Shown piece by piece: positions 16,880 through 24,838 of a stretch of 39,301 bases of DNA (the stretch's first letter is position 1; each line of letters opens with the position of its first letter). The translations under genes were made by a program, and so were the position numbers. The stretch comes from CAYYJS01 sp964472315 (GTDB lineage: Bacteria > Verrucomicrobiota > Kiritimatiellia > UBA8416): the NCBI GenBank assembly GCA_964472315.1, contig CAYYJS010000030.1, forward strand, positions 1 to 39,301. The letters run 5' to 3'. The notes beneath the pieces were generated by a model, which worked only from the letters and a program-made list of their open reading frames with translations, made no database searches and was not told the DNA's origin.

Positions 16880-17833
16880 ATGGGTTTGCTGCATGCATTG
16901 TCGTCGCGCGAGGTCGTCATCGGCCTCGATGTCACGGACGGGTTCATCACGGCTGCGCGCGTGACGGCCGGCGCCGACGGCGGCCTGCGGTTGGCGGAGG
17001 CCGCGTGGGGCGAGGTGTCGCCCGTGGCGTCCGACGATGAAGTGGCCGGCGCCATCCGTCAGATGTGGCGTCGGCACCGCCTGTCCACGGTCACGGTTGC
17101 GGCGTCGACACGGAACCGCGCCCTCGCGCTGAAACTGTTCAGCTACCCTGGACTGCGTCCCGAAGAACTGCCCGGCGCCTTGCTGCTGGAGGCCGAGGAG
17201 ACGCTTCAACTACCGCCGGGCGACATCGTTGTCGACTGGCATGTGAATTCCGACAGTGGACGGAAGGGGGATGCCGTGCCCGCGATCGAAGGCGTATCGG
17301 TGGCGGTGGCGCGGCGGCAAGTGGCGCTGCAGCACGACATGCTCAAGGCGGCCGGACTGTTCCCCGTCGTTCTGGATGTGCCGTGTCTGGCGCTGGCGAA
17401 CCTGTTCCGGGCCTGCGGGAAGCGGCAGTCGCCCGATGAAGTCGTCTGCGTGGTGTCGGTGGCGACCCAATGCGCCGATATCGCGGTGGTGTCCGATGGC
17501 GGCGGGGTCTACCCGCGCTCGGTGTTCGAGCGGCCCAATGTGCCCGGCGGCGCGCTCGAGTACTTCGCGGAATGCATCAAGGACGTGCTGGCGTACTATC
17601 ACTTCAAACTGCGCCTCCCCGCCGTTGACCGTGTGCTTGTCACCGGCCGGCGCGCGGACGCGATGGCCGATCTGTTGGCGACGGTGATCGATGTGCCGGC
17701 GGCGGTCTGGGATCCCTGCCGGACGATCGACAGCCAGAGCCTGCGCGCGCGGCGGCTGATGCAGCGTGCGCCAGCCGACCTGGGAACGCGGATGGCCTGC
17801 GCCCTGGGGTTGGCGTTGCGGGGTGAAGGATGA
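16880..17833 (+). CDS. pilM: Type IV pilus assembly protein PilM-like (actin-like)
   Basis: A 317-residue cytoplasmic protein of the PilM/GspL-N family, actin-like ATP-binding fold. Visible features: N-terminal strand VVIGLDVTDGFITAARV (phosphate-1 loop type), LEAEETLQLPPGDIVVDW (the family's EAE-x5-P motif), and a CVVSVATQCADIAVV strand for the second phosphate loop. It recruits the PilN N-terminus. Shorter than the 350-residue standard PilM but complete in order. It ends in an ATGA overlap with pilN. Confidence 0.85.
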   Translation: MGLLHALSSREVVIGLDVTDGFITAARVTAGADGGLRLAEAAWGEVSPVASDDEVAGAIRQMWRRHRLSTVTVAASTRNRALALKLFSYPGLRPEELPGALLLEAEETLQLPPGDIVVDWHVNSDSGRKGDAVPAIEGVSVAVARRQVALQHDMLKAAGLFPVVLDVPCLALANLFRACGKRQSPDEVVCVVSVATQCADIAVVSDGGGVYPRSVFERPNVPGGALEYFAECIKDVLAYYHFKLRLPAVDRVLVTGRRADAMADLLATVIDVPAAVWDPCRTIDSQSLRARRLMQRAPADLGTRMACALGLALRGEG

Positions 17834-18429
17834 AGCCGATGTACCGCGTCAATGTGTTGCGCGACCAGGTTACGCCGCCGGCGTTGCGTCGGTCGTTGTA
17901 CTGGGGAACGATGCTCTACATCGTCGTCTGTGGCGCGGCCCTGGCCGCGCTCACGTACGCCGCGACGAGCCGTTTTGTGCGCGCCGATGCGGCGCGGTTG
18001 CAGATGCGCGGCATCGAGGACCAGTTCCGGGCCGACTATCCGAAGGAGCGGCAGATCCTCGCGTATGCCGAGGACTTGCGGCGGGAACTCATGGCGCGGC
18101 AGGCATTGCTCGGGCAGGTGAACCAATCGCTCGGGGAGCGGGCCGGACTCGCGCATGTGCTGGCAGGCCTGGTCAAGCCGTTGCCGTCGGGCACCTATCT
18201 CATCGATTTCGTGTATGCCGCCAAGGACCGCAAAGTGGGGTTTACGATCGTGACCCCGGCCGATGTGTCCAGCATGACGGTAACGGCCGGCACGTTGCTT
18301 GGGCTGTGGCAGAACGAGCCGGGACTCACGGGGCGTTTGAGCGACATCGGCAGCGAAGTCAGCCAACGCCAGATGTACAACGCACGCGCCGTGCTGGCCC
18401 ACCGGTTTACGGGGCAAATCGCAAAGTGA
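17830..18429 (+). CDS. pilN: PilN-like inner-membrane alignment protein
   Basis: A 199-residue bitopic membrane protein: a short cytoplasmic end (MKPMYRVNVLRDQ) replacing the typical INLLPWR motif, one helix (about 23-45), a coiled-coil-prone stretch (50-100) and a small periplasmic ferredoxin-like domain (about 110-190, LPSGTYLIDF...). The N-terminus would dock to PilM and the rest pair with PilO. Identification rests on layout and position between PilM and PilO; direct sequence similarity looks modest. Confidence 0.7.
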   Translation: MKPMYRVNVLRDQVTPPALRRSLYWGTMLYIVVCGAALAALTYAATSRFVRADAARLQMRGIEDQFRADYPKERQILAYAEDLRRELMARQALLGQVNQSLGERAGLAHVLAGLVKPLPSGTYLIDFVYAAKDRKVGFTIVTPADVSSMTVTAGTLLGLWQNEPGLTGRLSDIGSEVSQRQMYNARAVLAHRFTGQIAK

Positions 18430-18445
18430 TAAGAGGGGCGTCTAT

Positions 18446-18973
18446 ATGGATCTTGGTCTGCTGAGGCGGAGTCGCGTGCGATACTGGGTGTGGATGCTCG
18501 CGCCCGTGGCGGTCGCGGTGCTCGTGCACGTCGGCACGGTGCTGTACGCCCGCCATGCCACCGCGGGGTTGTCGCAACGGCAAGCCATGGCCGCGGCGCT
18601 GCCGGAACTGGCCCAAGCCCTTGACCGGGCCAACGGCTGCTTGGGCCGTTTTCCCGGCCTGTCGGTCGGCGCCGCCGCCGCGCGGGGGGCGCTCAGCACG
18701 CAGGTGACCGAGACGGCGCAACGGCATGGCGTCGTCATCAACTCGTTGCGCGTCGGTAACCCCGAGACGGGGGGCGTTACCGGTTCGTTGCCGGTGCAGG
18801 TGGATGGGGAGGGCCCGCTCTCCGCGGTGCTGCGGTTCCTCGATGGACTTTCGCGGCCCGATGTCCTGTTTTCGGTGGAGTCGGTGGCCGTGAAGATCTC
18901 GCGGTTCTCGCCCGTGCCCATTTACAGTTGCGAGGTGCAACTGCGTTCGCTGTTTCGGTCACAGGAGGGTTAG
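18446..18973 (+). CDS. pilO: PilO/GspM-like inner-membrane alignment protein
   Basis: A 175-residue protein with a short basic cytoplasmic end, one membrane helix (about 14-35) and a periplasmic domain with the PilO pattern: a helix, then a strand-rich part (LPVQVDGEGPLSAVLRFLDGL resembling the family's segment where a small-molecule-like core precedes a Leu-rich helix). It should pair with the PilN-like protein. An AAGAGGGG site precedes the ATG. Assignment by layout and order. Confidence 0.65.
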   Translation: MDLGLLRRSRVRYWVWMLAPVAVAVLVHVGTVLYARHATAGLSQRQAMAAALPELAQALDRANGCLGRFPGLSVGAAAARGALSTQVTETAQRHGVVINSLRVGNPETGGVTGSLPVQVDGEGPLSAVLRFLDGLSRPDVLFSVESVAVKISRFSPVPIYSCEVQLRSLFRSQEG

Positions 18974-18976
18974 GTT

Positions 18977-19510
18977 GTGAAGTCCTGTCCCGCTTCGACC
19001 AGCAGTTCGGTCTGCCGCGAGCCGCGGCTCGCGCTGGTCTGCATGGTTGTCGCCGCCGTGGCGATGGTTGGCCTCGCGCTGCACGCCTGGCGATCGGATC
19101 CCCCGGTCGTGGCGTCGACCGCCGGCGCCGTGTTTACGGGAACGACCGACGACATGCAGGCGAGCATTGTCGGTATCGGCGCGAAGCTCGCCGCGGTCGA
19201 ACCGCTGGACGATGTCTCGGGCCTGAGCGACTACCGGCCGCCGCCGCCGCCCGACGTGGCCGAGCCGCCGGCGCCCGTCGAGCCCGCGACGCCGGTGGCG
19301 GGTGCGACCGAGGCGCGCGGGACGCTTCGTCTGACCGGTATCGCGTGGATGCCGCGCGACCCGGTGGCGTTTATCAACGGGCGCGCCGTGCGGCGACAGG
19401 ATCGGCTGGGTGGGTTGGAGGTGGTTGAGATCGGGGAGTTGTTCGTGCGGCTGCGCGACGACGACGGCAAGGTCGAGACGCTGCGGTTGTACGAGAAGGC
19501 GCATGAATGA
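18977..19510 (+). CDS. PilP/GspC-like periplasmic connector
   Basis: A 177-residue protein: N-terminal membrane helix (about 19-38), a Pro-rich linker (YRPPPPPDVAEPPAPVEP, from residue 86) long enough to span the periplasm, and a small C-terminal beta domain (115-173; LTGIAWMPRDPVAFINGR, GLEVVEIGELFVRL) with the LxGI...AxINGxxV pattern of PilP and GspC homology regions. Such proteins link the inner-membrane alignment complex to the secretin N domains. The membrane anchor is like GspC; PilP is normally a lipoprotein. GTG start with AGGAGGG 8 nt ahead. Confidence 0.65.
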   Translation: MKSCPASTSSSVCREPRLALVCMVVAAVAMVGLALHAWRSDPPVVASTAGAVFTGTTDDMQASIVGIGAKLAAVEPLDDVSGLSDYRPPPPPDVAEPPAPVEPATPVAGATEARGTLRLTGIAWMPRDPVAFINGRAVRRQDRLGGLEVVEIGELFVRLRDDDGKVETLRLYEKAHE

Positions 19511-19971
19511 GCATTCGATCGCGACGTGGCCATCGGTTGGGGACGAGCCTTGTCGAAATCGTCATCGCGATGTTCATCCTGACGATTGTCGCCCTGGGCA
19601 CGACGGCCTACATCCATCATGCGGTTGGCCGGATCAACCGGGAGCGGAACCGGCGGGTGGCGGTGGCGGTGGCCAACGCGCGACTGGAGGCGTTGCGCGC
19701 GGCGCCGTACGCTGACGTGACGCCGCCCTCGCTGAACTATACGACTTACTTTTTGGCCGCGCAGGCGGGTGGAGGCTGGAACAAATATGACGCCAACCCG
19801 GCGGAGAACGTACTCATCAACGGGCGGTCATTTCGGATCATAACCAGGGTTCGCTACATGGACCTGGACGGGGGATCGAGCTCCTATGACTGTGTGAGGG
19901 CGATCGTTACCGTACGCTATCTGCCGGGATCGACGGACCAGATATTGCTGGCTACATATTTATCGCGTTAG
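19507..19971 (+). CDS. Minor pilin, PilV/GspI-like
   Basis: A 154-residue prepilin-like protein. The leader ends RLG and the mature end is TSLVEIVIAMFILTIVALG, with Glu5 present and the first residue Thr instead of Phe. The remainder is a short beta-rich head (SFRIITRVRY...AIVTVRYLPG). The combination of a SLVEIVIAMFIL helix and order before PilW suits PilV/GspI minor pilins that sit at the pilus tip. Starts in an ATGA overlap with the upstream gene. Confidence 0.75.
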   Translation: MSIRSRRGHRLGTSLVEIVIAMFILTIVALGTTAYIHHAVGRINRERNRRVAVAVANARLEALRAAPYADVTPPSLNYTTYFLAAQAGGGWNKYDANPAENVLINGRSFRIITRVRYMDLDGGSSSYDCVRAIVTVRYLPGSTDQILLATYLSR

Positions 19972-19984
19972 ATGGGGATTGCGC

Positions 19985-20443
19985 GTGAAGAGTCATTCAG
20001 GATATTCGTTGGTCGAGCTCATGATCGGCGCACTGGCCGGTTCGGTGCTGGCCATAACGGCCTCCGCGCTGCTCGTGATGGGCTACCGTGCCTGGCAGGA
20101 TGGCCGGACCGCGATCGACCTGCAGCGCGATACGGAAGCGGCCGTCGACCTGCTGCGCCGGGCCATTCGCGACGCTTCGGTCGGACGTGTCGCGGCGGCG
20201 GCGACGAACGAGCTGAGGTTGCTGCATGCGGCGGGCGGCGGGGCGACGCGTTTCTATCGGGTCGGACGACAGCTCATCCATGATCCGGATACGACCGTCA
20301 ACGGCGACCAGGCCGTGGTTGTCACGGACGGCGTGGACGCGTTCCGCGCCCAGCAGGTGGACAACGGTATCGCCGTGCTGTTGGTTGTGGATGACGGACA
20401 GGCGGCGACGACGTTGGAGGTGACGACGGCACATAGGAATTGA
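19985..20443 (+). CDS. Minor pilin, PilW/GspJ-like
   Basis: A 152-residue prepilin-like protein with leader MKSHSG and mature YSLVELMIGALAGSVLAITA, Glu5 present. The helix is followed by AWQDGRTAIDLQRDTEAAVDLLRRAIRDA, as in PilW. I chose the GTG at 19985 because GGGG lies about 8 nt before it; a TTG two codons earlier is possible. Tightly packed between the PilV-like and PilX-like genes, so part of the minor-pilin tip group. Confidence 0.75.
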   Translation: MKSHSGYSLVELMIGALAGSVLAITASALLVMGYRAWQDGRTAIDLQRDTEAAVDLLRRAIRDASVGRVAAAATNELRLLHAAGGGATRFYRVGRQLIHDPDTTVNGDQAVVVTDGVDAFRAQQVDNGIAVLLVVDDGQAATTLEVTTAHRN

Positions 20444-20446
20444 GCC

Positions 20447-21829
20447 ATGCTTACGAAACGACAACGAAGCGTACGGGAGGGCGCCATCCTGGGTGTGGTG
20501 CTCGTGCTGATGCTTGTGCTCGCGACGCTGGGCAGCGGCATGCTCGCCCTGAGCGGCGCGGGTGCGGTCGAGACGACGAAAGCGCTGATGGCCGCCGAGG
20601 CGTTCTGGACCGCCGAGGCGGGAATCGAGGCGGCCTCGGCGCTGGCGCGGAAGAACCGGATTCCGTTGGAGAACATCCCGCAATTCGGCGGCAACCGGCT
20701 TACCGGCAACTGCAACGGGCGGCCGTACCAGGTGCTCGTGGGGCCGGTGCCCGGCTGGACTAATGCGGGCAACCTCATCAAGCGCTACACGCTGACATCG
20801 ACGGGCACCGCGCGGTCGGGCGATCAGCGGCGGGTTCAGACCCGCGCCGCGGTCCAGACGTTTGCCGCCTACATGCATGCCTCGAACTACGAGCGTACGA
20901 CGGGCGGCGACCGCATCTACTTCGGCGACAATGACGTGATCGACGGCACCGTGTACGTCAACGACGAACTCAACATCAACGGGTACCCGCAGTTCCTGCA
21001 ACGCGCCTTCTCGGCCGCGGCAGCCGTGAATTACCAAAGTCCGAATACGCGCAGCGGCGTGGACACGACCGTCTTTACGCAGGGACTGACACTGGGTGCC
21101 AATCCGCTGGATTTCAACTTCACCACCGACCATATCGCCTACCTGCAACAACGCGCGCATGACGGAGGGTTGGAGTTGACGGGAAGCCAGCAGTTGACGT
21201 TCACCACGGATGGCAGGGTGGTCTCGCGTCCGCAGACCGCGCCAGGAGTGTGGGGAACGCCTACGACCAACCGGCTTTCCTCGATCAATGGGGCGATCTA
21301 TGTGGCCGGCAGCGCCACCGTCCGCGGACAGGTCAGCGGGCGTGCCACGATCGCGGCCAATGACTCGATCTACATCGAGGACGACATCACCTGCGCATCG
21401 GCTCCCGTGCGGAATCATTCGGATCCCGCGTTCGACGACACCAACATCACCGATAGCATCGGGCTCGTGTCGCGCAACCGGTGCGAGATCACCAAACGCT
21501 CGACGATCAACATTCACGCGGCCATCCTGGTCACCGAGGGTAACGACGGATTCGGGTGCGCCGGACGCTACGAAGCGCTTGGCGGGCCGTCGATCAACCT
21601 GTGGGGCAGCATCAGCCAGTATCGTCGCGGCATCGTCGGGCAGCTTGGGGGTGGATACTGGGAAGGGCAATGGGATTGGCGCCGGCGGGAGTGGGTGCAG
21701 GTGTGGGTGGAGATTCCGGCGAAGGGGTTCGCGAAGAACTATCGTTACGACCAGCGCTACATCAACGCGCCGCCGGAGTTCTTCCCTTACAGCGATTATG
21801 TCTTGAGTGACTGGGCGCAGGTGATGTGA
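20447..21829 (+). CDS. PilX/GspK-like tip protein with large beta-rich domain
   Basis: A 460-residue protein. Its N-terminus has the PilX-type anchor (basic REGAILGVVLVLMLVLATLGSG, then LSGAGAVETTKALMAAEAFWTAEAGIE), lacking the usual Glu5. A large extracellular domain follows, rich in strands (IDGTVYVNDELNINGYPQF; INGAIYVAGSATVRGQVSG), like the DUF4900-type modules seen in PilX-type proteins of other phyla. Three Cys (CASA, NRCEI, GCAG) may form a disulfide. Much larger than common PilX (about 190 residues), so it may be an adhesive tip. Confidence 0.7.
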   Translation: MLTKRQRSVREGAILGVVLVLMLVLATLGSGMLALSGAGAVETTKALMAAEAFWTAEAGIEAASALARKNRIPLENIPQFGGNRLTGNCNGRPYQVLVGPVPGWTNAGNLIKRYTLTSTGTARSGDQRRVQTRAAVQTFAAYMHASNYERTTGGDRIYFGDNDVIDGTVYVNDELNINGYPQFLQRAFSAAAAVNYQSPNTRSGVDTTVFTQGLTLGANPLDFNFTTDHIAYLQQRAHDGGLELTGSQQLTFTTDGRVVSRPQTAPGVWGTPTTNRLSSINGAIYVAGSATVRGQVSGRATIAANDSIYIEDDITCASAPVRNHSDPAFDDTNITDSIGLVSRNRCEITKRSTINIHAAILVTEGNDGFGCAGRYEALGGPSINLWGSISQYRRGIVGQLGGGYWEGQWDWRRREWVQVWVEIPAKGFAKNYRYDQRYINAPPEFFPYSDYVLSDWAQVM

Positions 21830-22077
21830 TGGGCATGGCTCGCTATCGGTTGCAGACGATGGCGCTTTGGGTTATCGTGGCCCTGAGTGCCGGTTTCATC
21901 GTGCTGTGGATGTTCGGCGCGGGGCCTTCCGTGCGACGGGCCTCCGATGGCCGCGCGATGCGTGACGATGACGACGCTGTGTCCGGCGAGCCGCCGGAAC
22001 CGATCGGGGCGAGTGACATGCGCTATCCGGAGATCGATTTGCCGGATACCGATAGGACGAAACAGCCGTTGCGCTGA
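21829..22077 (+). CDS. Small single-helix membrane protein
   Basis: An 82-residue protein with one helix (about 12-31, LWVIVALSAGFIVLWMFGAG) and a charged, acidic C-terminal half (RDDDDAVSGEPPEPIG). Its ATG overlaps the previous stop by 1 nt (TGATG), so it is coupled to the PilX-like gene. Not a prepilin: no leader or Glu5 pattern. No family recognised. Confidence 0.6.
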   Translation: MGMARYRLQTMALWVIVALSAGFIVLWMFGAGPSVRRASDGRAMRDDDDAVSGEPPEPIGASDMRYPEIDLPDTDRTKQPLR

Positions 22078-22119
22078 TGGCATATGGGATCCGAAAAATA
22101 CAGACCCGGGAGACGGAAT

Positions 22120-22494
22120 ATGAGAACACGGATGGGACAGAGTGTGGTTGGGGCGATGGCATGTGCGGCGCTTGTCGGTGCTCTTCTGTTGACGGGGTGC
22201 GAAAATGCCCCGGAGGCGTCCGCGGCGATCCTGTCGGTCACGCCGGAGCGCGCGGAGATCGGGCCCAGGGATATTCTGCAGTTTGTCGTCAGCGGGTCCA
22301 CCAACGCGAGCGGACAGGCCGACGGGCCGTACCTGCCGCTCGAGTGGTCGGTCAGCGACGTGGCCGTCGGACGGATCATCTCGGTGGTCGGGCTCACGGC
22401 GACCTATGAAGCCGCCGATGTGCGCGGCAACAACACGGTGACTGTTCGTGACCAGGCTGACCGCGAAGGCAGCGCACTGATCGTTCAGCAGTGA
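22120..22494 (+). CDS. Lipoprotein with Ig-like (BIG2-like) domain
   Basis: A 124-residue predicted lipoprotein: lipobox LLTGC with acylated C27, then a small beta domain (AILSVTPERAEIGPRDILQFVVSG...LEWSVSD...ATYEAADVRGNNTVTVRDQ) with the spacing of bacterial Ig-like group 2 domains. It should sit in a membrane facing the periplasm. I chose the ATG at 22120 (MRTRMGQ) since it gives a normal signal peptide and GGGAGACGG lies just before. Its place in the pil operon suggests a pilotin or secretin helper role; this is unproven. Confidence 0.65.
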   Translation: MRTRMGQSVVGAMACAALVGALLLTGCENAPEASAAILSVTPERAEIGPRDILQFVVSGSTNASGQADGPYLPLEWSVSDVAVGRIISVVGLTATYEAADVRGNNTVTVRDQADREGSALIVQQ

Positions 22495-22535
22495 CAACCG
22501 GCGACCGTCAACTCTTTCCATGTGGAGGTATCGGC

Positions 22536-22907
22536 GTGCATGACAAACGAGAGCATCCGCGGGTCGAGGAAAAGAACCGCGTAACCGTTACCGTTCTCCA
22601 AGCGCCGGAGGCTCCACAGCTCGAGCACTGCCGGTTTTACTGTTGGACGCACGACCTATCGCAAGGCGGTCTGAAATTCTGCGTTCATTCAGCCGTTCCC
22701 ATCGGCGCCCTGCTCAAACTCGAAATCGCGTTCCAGGACCCGGATGCCCATTTTGTACATTTCGGTCGCGTCATGTGGGCGCAGCCTTTCGATGAGGAGG
22801 GCATCGTATCCATCTGGCTCGGCGTGAAGTTCTCCGAAACAGTCGGTGGCCCGGATCGGCAGGCCCTGTGGGCCGAGTTGGTCGACCGCAAACTGCATGC
22901 GCAGTGA
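22536..22907 (+). CDS. PilZ-domain protein, probable cyclic-di-GMP sensor
   Basis: A 123-residue single-domain protein. The c-di-GMP-binding signature is visible: R5-x3-R9 (REHPR) and D40-x-S42-x2-G45 (DLSQGG), followed by the PilZ barrel strands (LLKLEIAF, FGRVMWAQ, SIWLGVKFSE). GTG start with GGAGG 7 nt ahead; a longer in-frame start overlaps the lipoprotein end and is less supported. It closes the pil operon, where PilZ-family proteins often tune the assembly ATPase. No T-rich terminator is obvious in the 262 nt that follow. Confidence 0.8.
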   Translation: MHDKREHPRVEEKNRVTVTVLQAPEAPQLEHCRFYCWTHDLSQGGLKFCVHSAVPIGALLKLEIAFQDPDAHFVHFGRVMWAQPFDEEGIVSIWLGVKFSETVGGPDRQALWAELVDRKLHAQ

Positions 22908-23096
22908 CGCGGGGCCGGTGTCTCACGCGCGCCTCTCTGTCTCACGCGAACGCGTAACGATACAGAGGTTCCGGGAGCGCGGACGCGCAACGTCAAATTT
23001 TTCCATGCCCGCGCCGGCTTGAAGTGCTTGACCTGGATGCGGTCTTCTGTGAATCTCCACGACCAATGTTCGTAACTGCCAGGCTTGGCGACTGAG

Positions 23097-23111
23097 TGGC
23101 ATGGTTCGTGC
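23097..23111 (+). promoter_or_regulatory. Possible sigma-54 promoter before the rhodanese gene
   Basis: TGGCATGGTTCGTGC has GG and GC 10 nt apart, as needed for the -24/-12 elements; 7 of 8 bases match TGGCACGG and 3 of 4 match TTGC. It lies 58 nt before the rhodanese ATG. The window encodes an NtrC-class activator that could use it. Confidence 0.45.
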
Positions 23112-23169
23112 GGTAAGACAGCCGCAAGTGAGACGCTGCAAGGGTGACAAGAAACTGGAGGGTGAGACA

Positions 23170-23682
23170 ATGAAACGGCTGTTCGTAGTACCATCGATTG
23201 CGCTCTTGGCGGCATCCCAGACCTTTGCGGGCTTTGGAGCTTGCGGTAAGGCTAGCAGCGGGGCCGCGGTATCCGAGAAGGCAGCGTGTGGCGCCGAAAA
23301 GGCGGGTGACAAGGTTTGTGGGGATGTTTCTTCCCGGGACGAGAAGCCTGTGGCTGTGGCTGAAATCGATACGGAGGCGCTTAAAGAGCTTGTCAAGTCA
23401 GGCGCGTGTGTTATAGTCGATGCGCGGAGTGGGAAATGGGATACGGGTGAACGGATCCCGGGCGCGGTGGCTCTGACGTCAGGTGCCGATCCGGCAGTTG
23501 TGGAAAAAGCACTCGGCAAGAAAGATTCGCTTGTAATCACGTACTGCAGCAATGTACAGTGCCCCGCGAGTCATATGTTGGCGGTGTACCTCAAAGGGTT
23601 GGGGTACGACAATGTGATCGAGTATCCGAAGGGAATCGATGGCTGGAAAGCAGCAGGAAACGCGGTAGAAAAAGCAAAGTAA
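23170..23682 (+). CDS. Exported rhodanese-like protein
   Basis: A 170-residue protein: signal peptide (1-20, cut near TFA/GFG), a Cys-containing linker (C25, C40, C50, each followed by Gly), and a rhodanese domain (about 62-165) with active-site loop YCSNVQCPAS (nucleophile C126 and C131 at the loop's last position). Such domains move sulfane sulfur or bind anions; the short linker cysteines could form a metal or redox site. Strong GGAGGGTGAG site before ATG. It is a monocistronic gene between hairpins; its codon use looks less GC-biased than its neighbours, hinting at acquisition. Confidence 0.85.
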   Translation: MKRLFVVPSIALLAASQTFAGFGACGKASSGAAVSEKAACGAEKAGDKVCGDVSSRDEKPVAVAEIDTEALKELVKSGACVIVDARSGKWDTGERIPGAVALTSGADPAVVEKALGKKDSLVITYCSNVQCPASHMLAVYLKGLGYDNVIEYPKGIDGWKAAGNAVEKAK

Positions 23683-23700
23683 CATAACGACAAACAATTT

Positions 23701-23752
23701 GGCCCCCGTGCGGTCTCCTACCCCCCCCCCACCGTCTGATCGTACGGGGGCC
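23701..23752 (+). other. Stem-loop with C10 run after rhodanese
   Basis: GGCCCCCGT (23701-23709) pairs with ACGGGGGCC (23744-23752), with a loop that holds ten C in a row (23721-23730). It begins 18 nt after the rhodanese stop. A CTCTTC follows, not a T run; it may act with the next hairpin as a double terminator. Confidence 0.4.
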
Positions 23753-23763
23753 TCTTCGATCAA

Positions 23764-23801
23764 GAAGGGCGCCGGCTTACAAGCTGGCGCCCTTCGCTTT
23801 T
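23764..23801 (+). terminator. Rho-independent terminator
   Basis: GAAGGGCGCC (23764-23773) pairs perfectly with GGCGCCCTTC (23786-23795), with extra pairing inside, and TTTT follows at 23798-23801. It would end the rhodanese transcript before the glycosyltransferase gene. Confidence 0.75.
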
Positions 23802-23936
23802 GCATGACGGTTGTGAGAAACGCATTCCCGTGTGAGAAGGGGGTGGGACGGGCGCGCGGAGAAGAAGGATTGCGGCGGCGGTCAACCCTCCGATATCGTC
23901 GTGCGGGGATACGGTCCCGAGGGAAGGCAGGTTGGT

Positions 23937-24797
23937 ATGTTCCGGATTGTCGTACCGATGTACAACGTGGCGGGGCTGATCGGGCGCAACATCGCCCAAC
24001 TGCGTGGCCAGACGCATTGCGACTTCACGTGTCTGCTCGTGGATGATGGCTCATCGGACGGCACCGTCGAGACCGCCCGTGCCGCCGTCGATGGGGATCC
24101 GCGGTTTGACATCGTCGTGAATACGGACCGTCGGTACGCGCTTCGTAACACAGCCGACGGTATCGCCCGGTTGGCGCCGGCCGACGACGATGTCATTGTG
24201 CCGATCGATGCCGATGACTGCCTGGCCGGGCCGGGAGTTTTGGCGCGCGTGGCCGATGCCTATGCCGAGTCCGCGTGCTGGCTCACGTACGGCAGCTATC
24301 GAAAGGAAGGTGGCGGTCCCGGTCGGGAATGCCGGCCCTACGCGGCGCGCGTGATCCGAGACGGCAGCTACCGCACCTCGCCGTGGCATGCCACGCATCT
24401 CAAGACGTTCAAGGGATGGCTATGGCGTGCGATTCCTGGCGGCGCTTTCACGACCACCCAGGTAGAGATTGGCTGGACCGCGCGCCGGGCTCTGTTCCGC
24501 GGCCGACTGCGCGCCTGGTCGCAGTGGCGGCGGCTGACGCCGAAGGACCTGACCGATCCGTCCGGCGCATGCTTCCGCCGGTGCTGCGACAGGGCCTTTA
24601 TGTATCCGTTGCTCGAACTGGCCGGACCGCATGCGCGCTTCATCGCTGACGTGCTTTACATCTATCGCGATACCAATCCCTGCCTGCCGTATGAGGTGTC
24701 CCGTCGCCAGGCAAGGTGGCGGACGCGCTGCATCCGGGCCATCCTGCGCGATCGCCCTCCCTGCCGGCGGTTGACAGCGCAGCCGCCGGTTGCCTAG
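23937..24797 (+). CDS. Family 2 glycosyltransferase
   Basis: A 286-residue soluble GT-A enzyme. The N-terminal Rossmann-like half begins FRIVVPMYNVAGLI, with nucleotide-binding VDDGSSDGT (35-43) and the metal-binding DADD (91-94). It transfers a sugar from a nucleotide-sugar to a glycan or lipid acceptor, which cannot be told from sequence. A longer in-frame start exists upstream, but homologues begin at the strand FRIVVP, so I chose the ATG at 23937 with a GGAAGG site about 12 nt ahead. No neighbouring polysaccharide genes, so it is a lone transferase. Confidence 0.85.
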   Translation: MFRIVVPMYNVAGLIGRNIAQLRGQTHCDFTCLLVDDGSSDGTVETARAAVDGDPRFDIVVNTDRRYALRNTADGIARLAPADDDVIVPIDADDCLAGPGVLARVADAYAESACWLTYGSYRKEGGGPGRECRPYAARVIRDGSYRTSPWHATHLKTFKGWLWRAIPGGAFTTTQVEIGWTARRALFRGRLRAWSQWRRLTPKDLTDPSGACFRRCCDRAFMYPLLELAGPHARFIADVLYIYRDTNPCLPYEVSRRQARWRTRCIRAILRDRPPCRRLTAQPPVA

Positions 24798-24800
24798 ACT
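24771..24800 (+). promoter_or_regulatory. Promoter overlapping the end of the glycosyltransferase gene
   Basis: A perfect TTGACA (24771-24776) and TAGACT (24795-24800, 4 of 6) with an 18-nt spacer. The -10 includes the TAG stop of the gene upstream. Transcription would start about 32 nt before the ATG at 24839. Confidence 0.5.
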
Positions 24801-24838
24801 CGTGCGAGTGCTGACATCCGTTACGCGGGAGAAAATCG

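Noticed and set aside
22921..22948. Direct repeat TCTCACGCG (twice) after the PilZ gene
   Set aside because: Two 9-bp copies 19 nt apart in a GC-rich gap are too little to call a CRISPR or operator; noted only.
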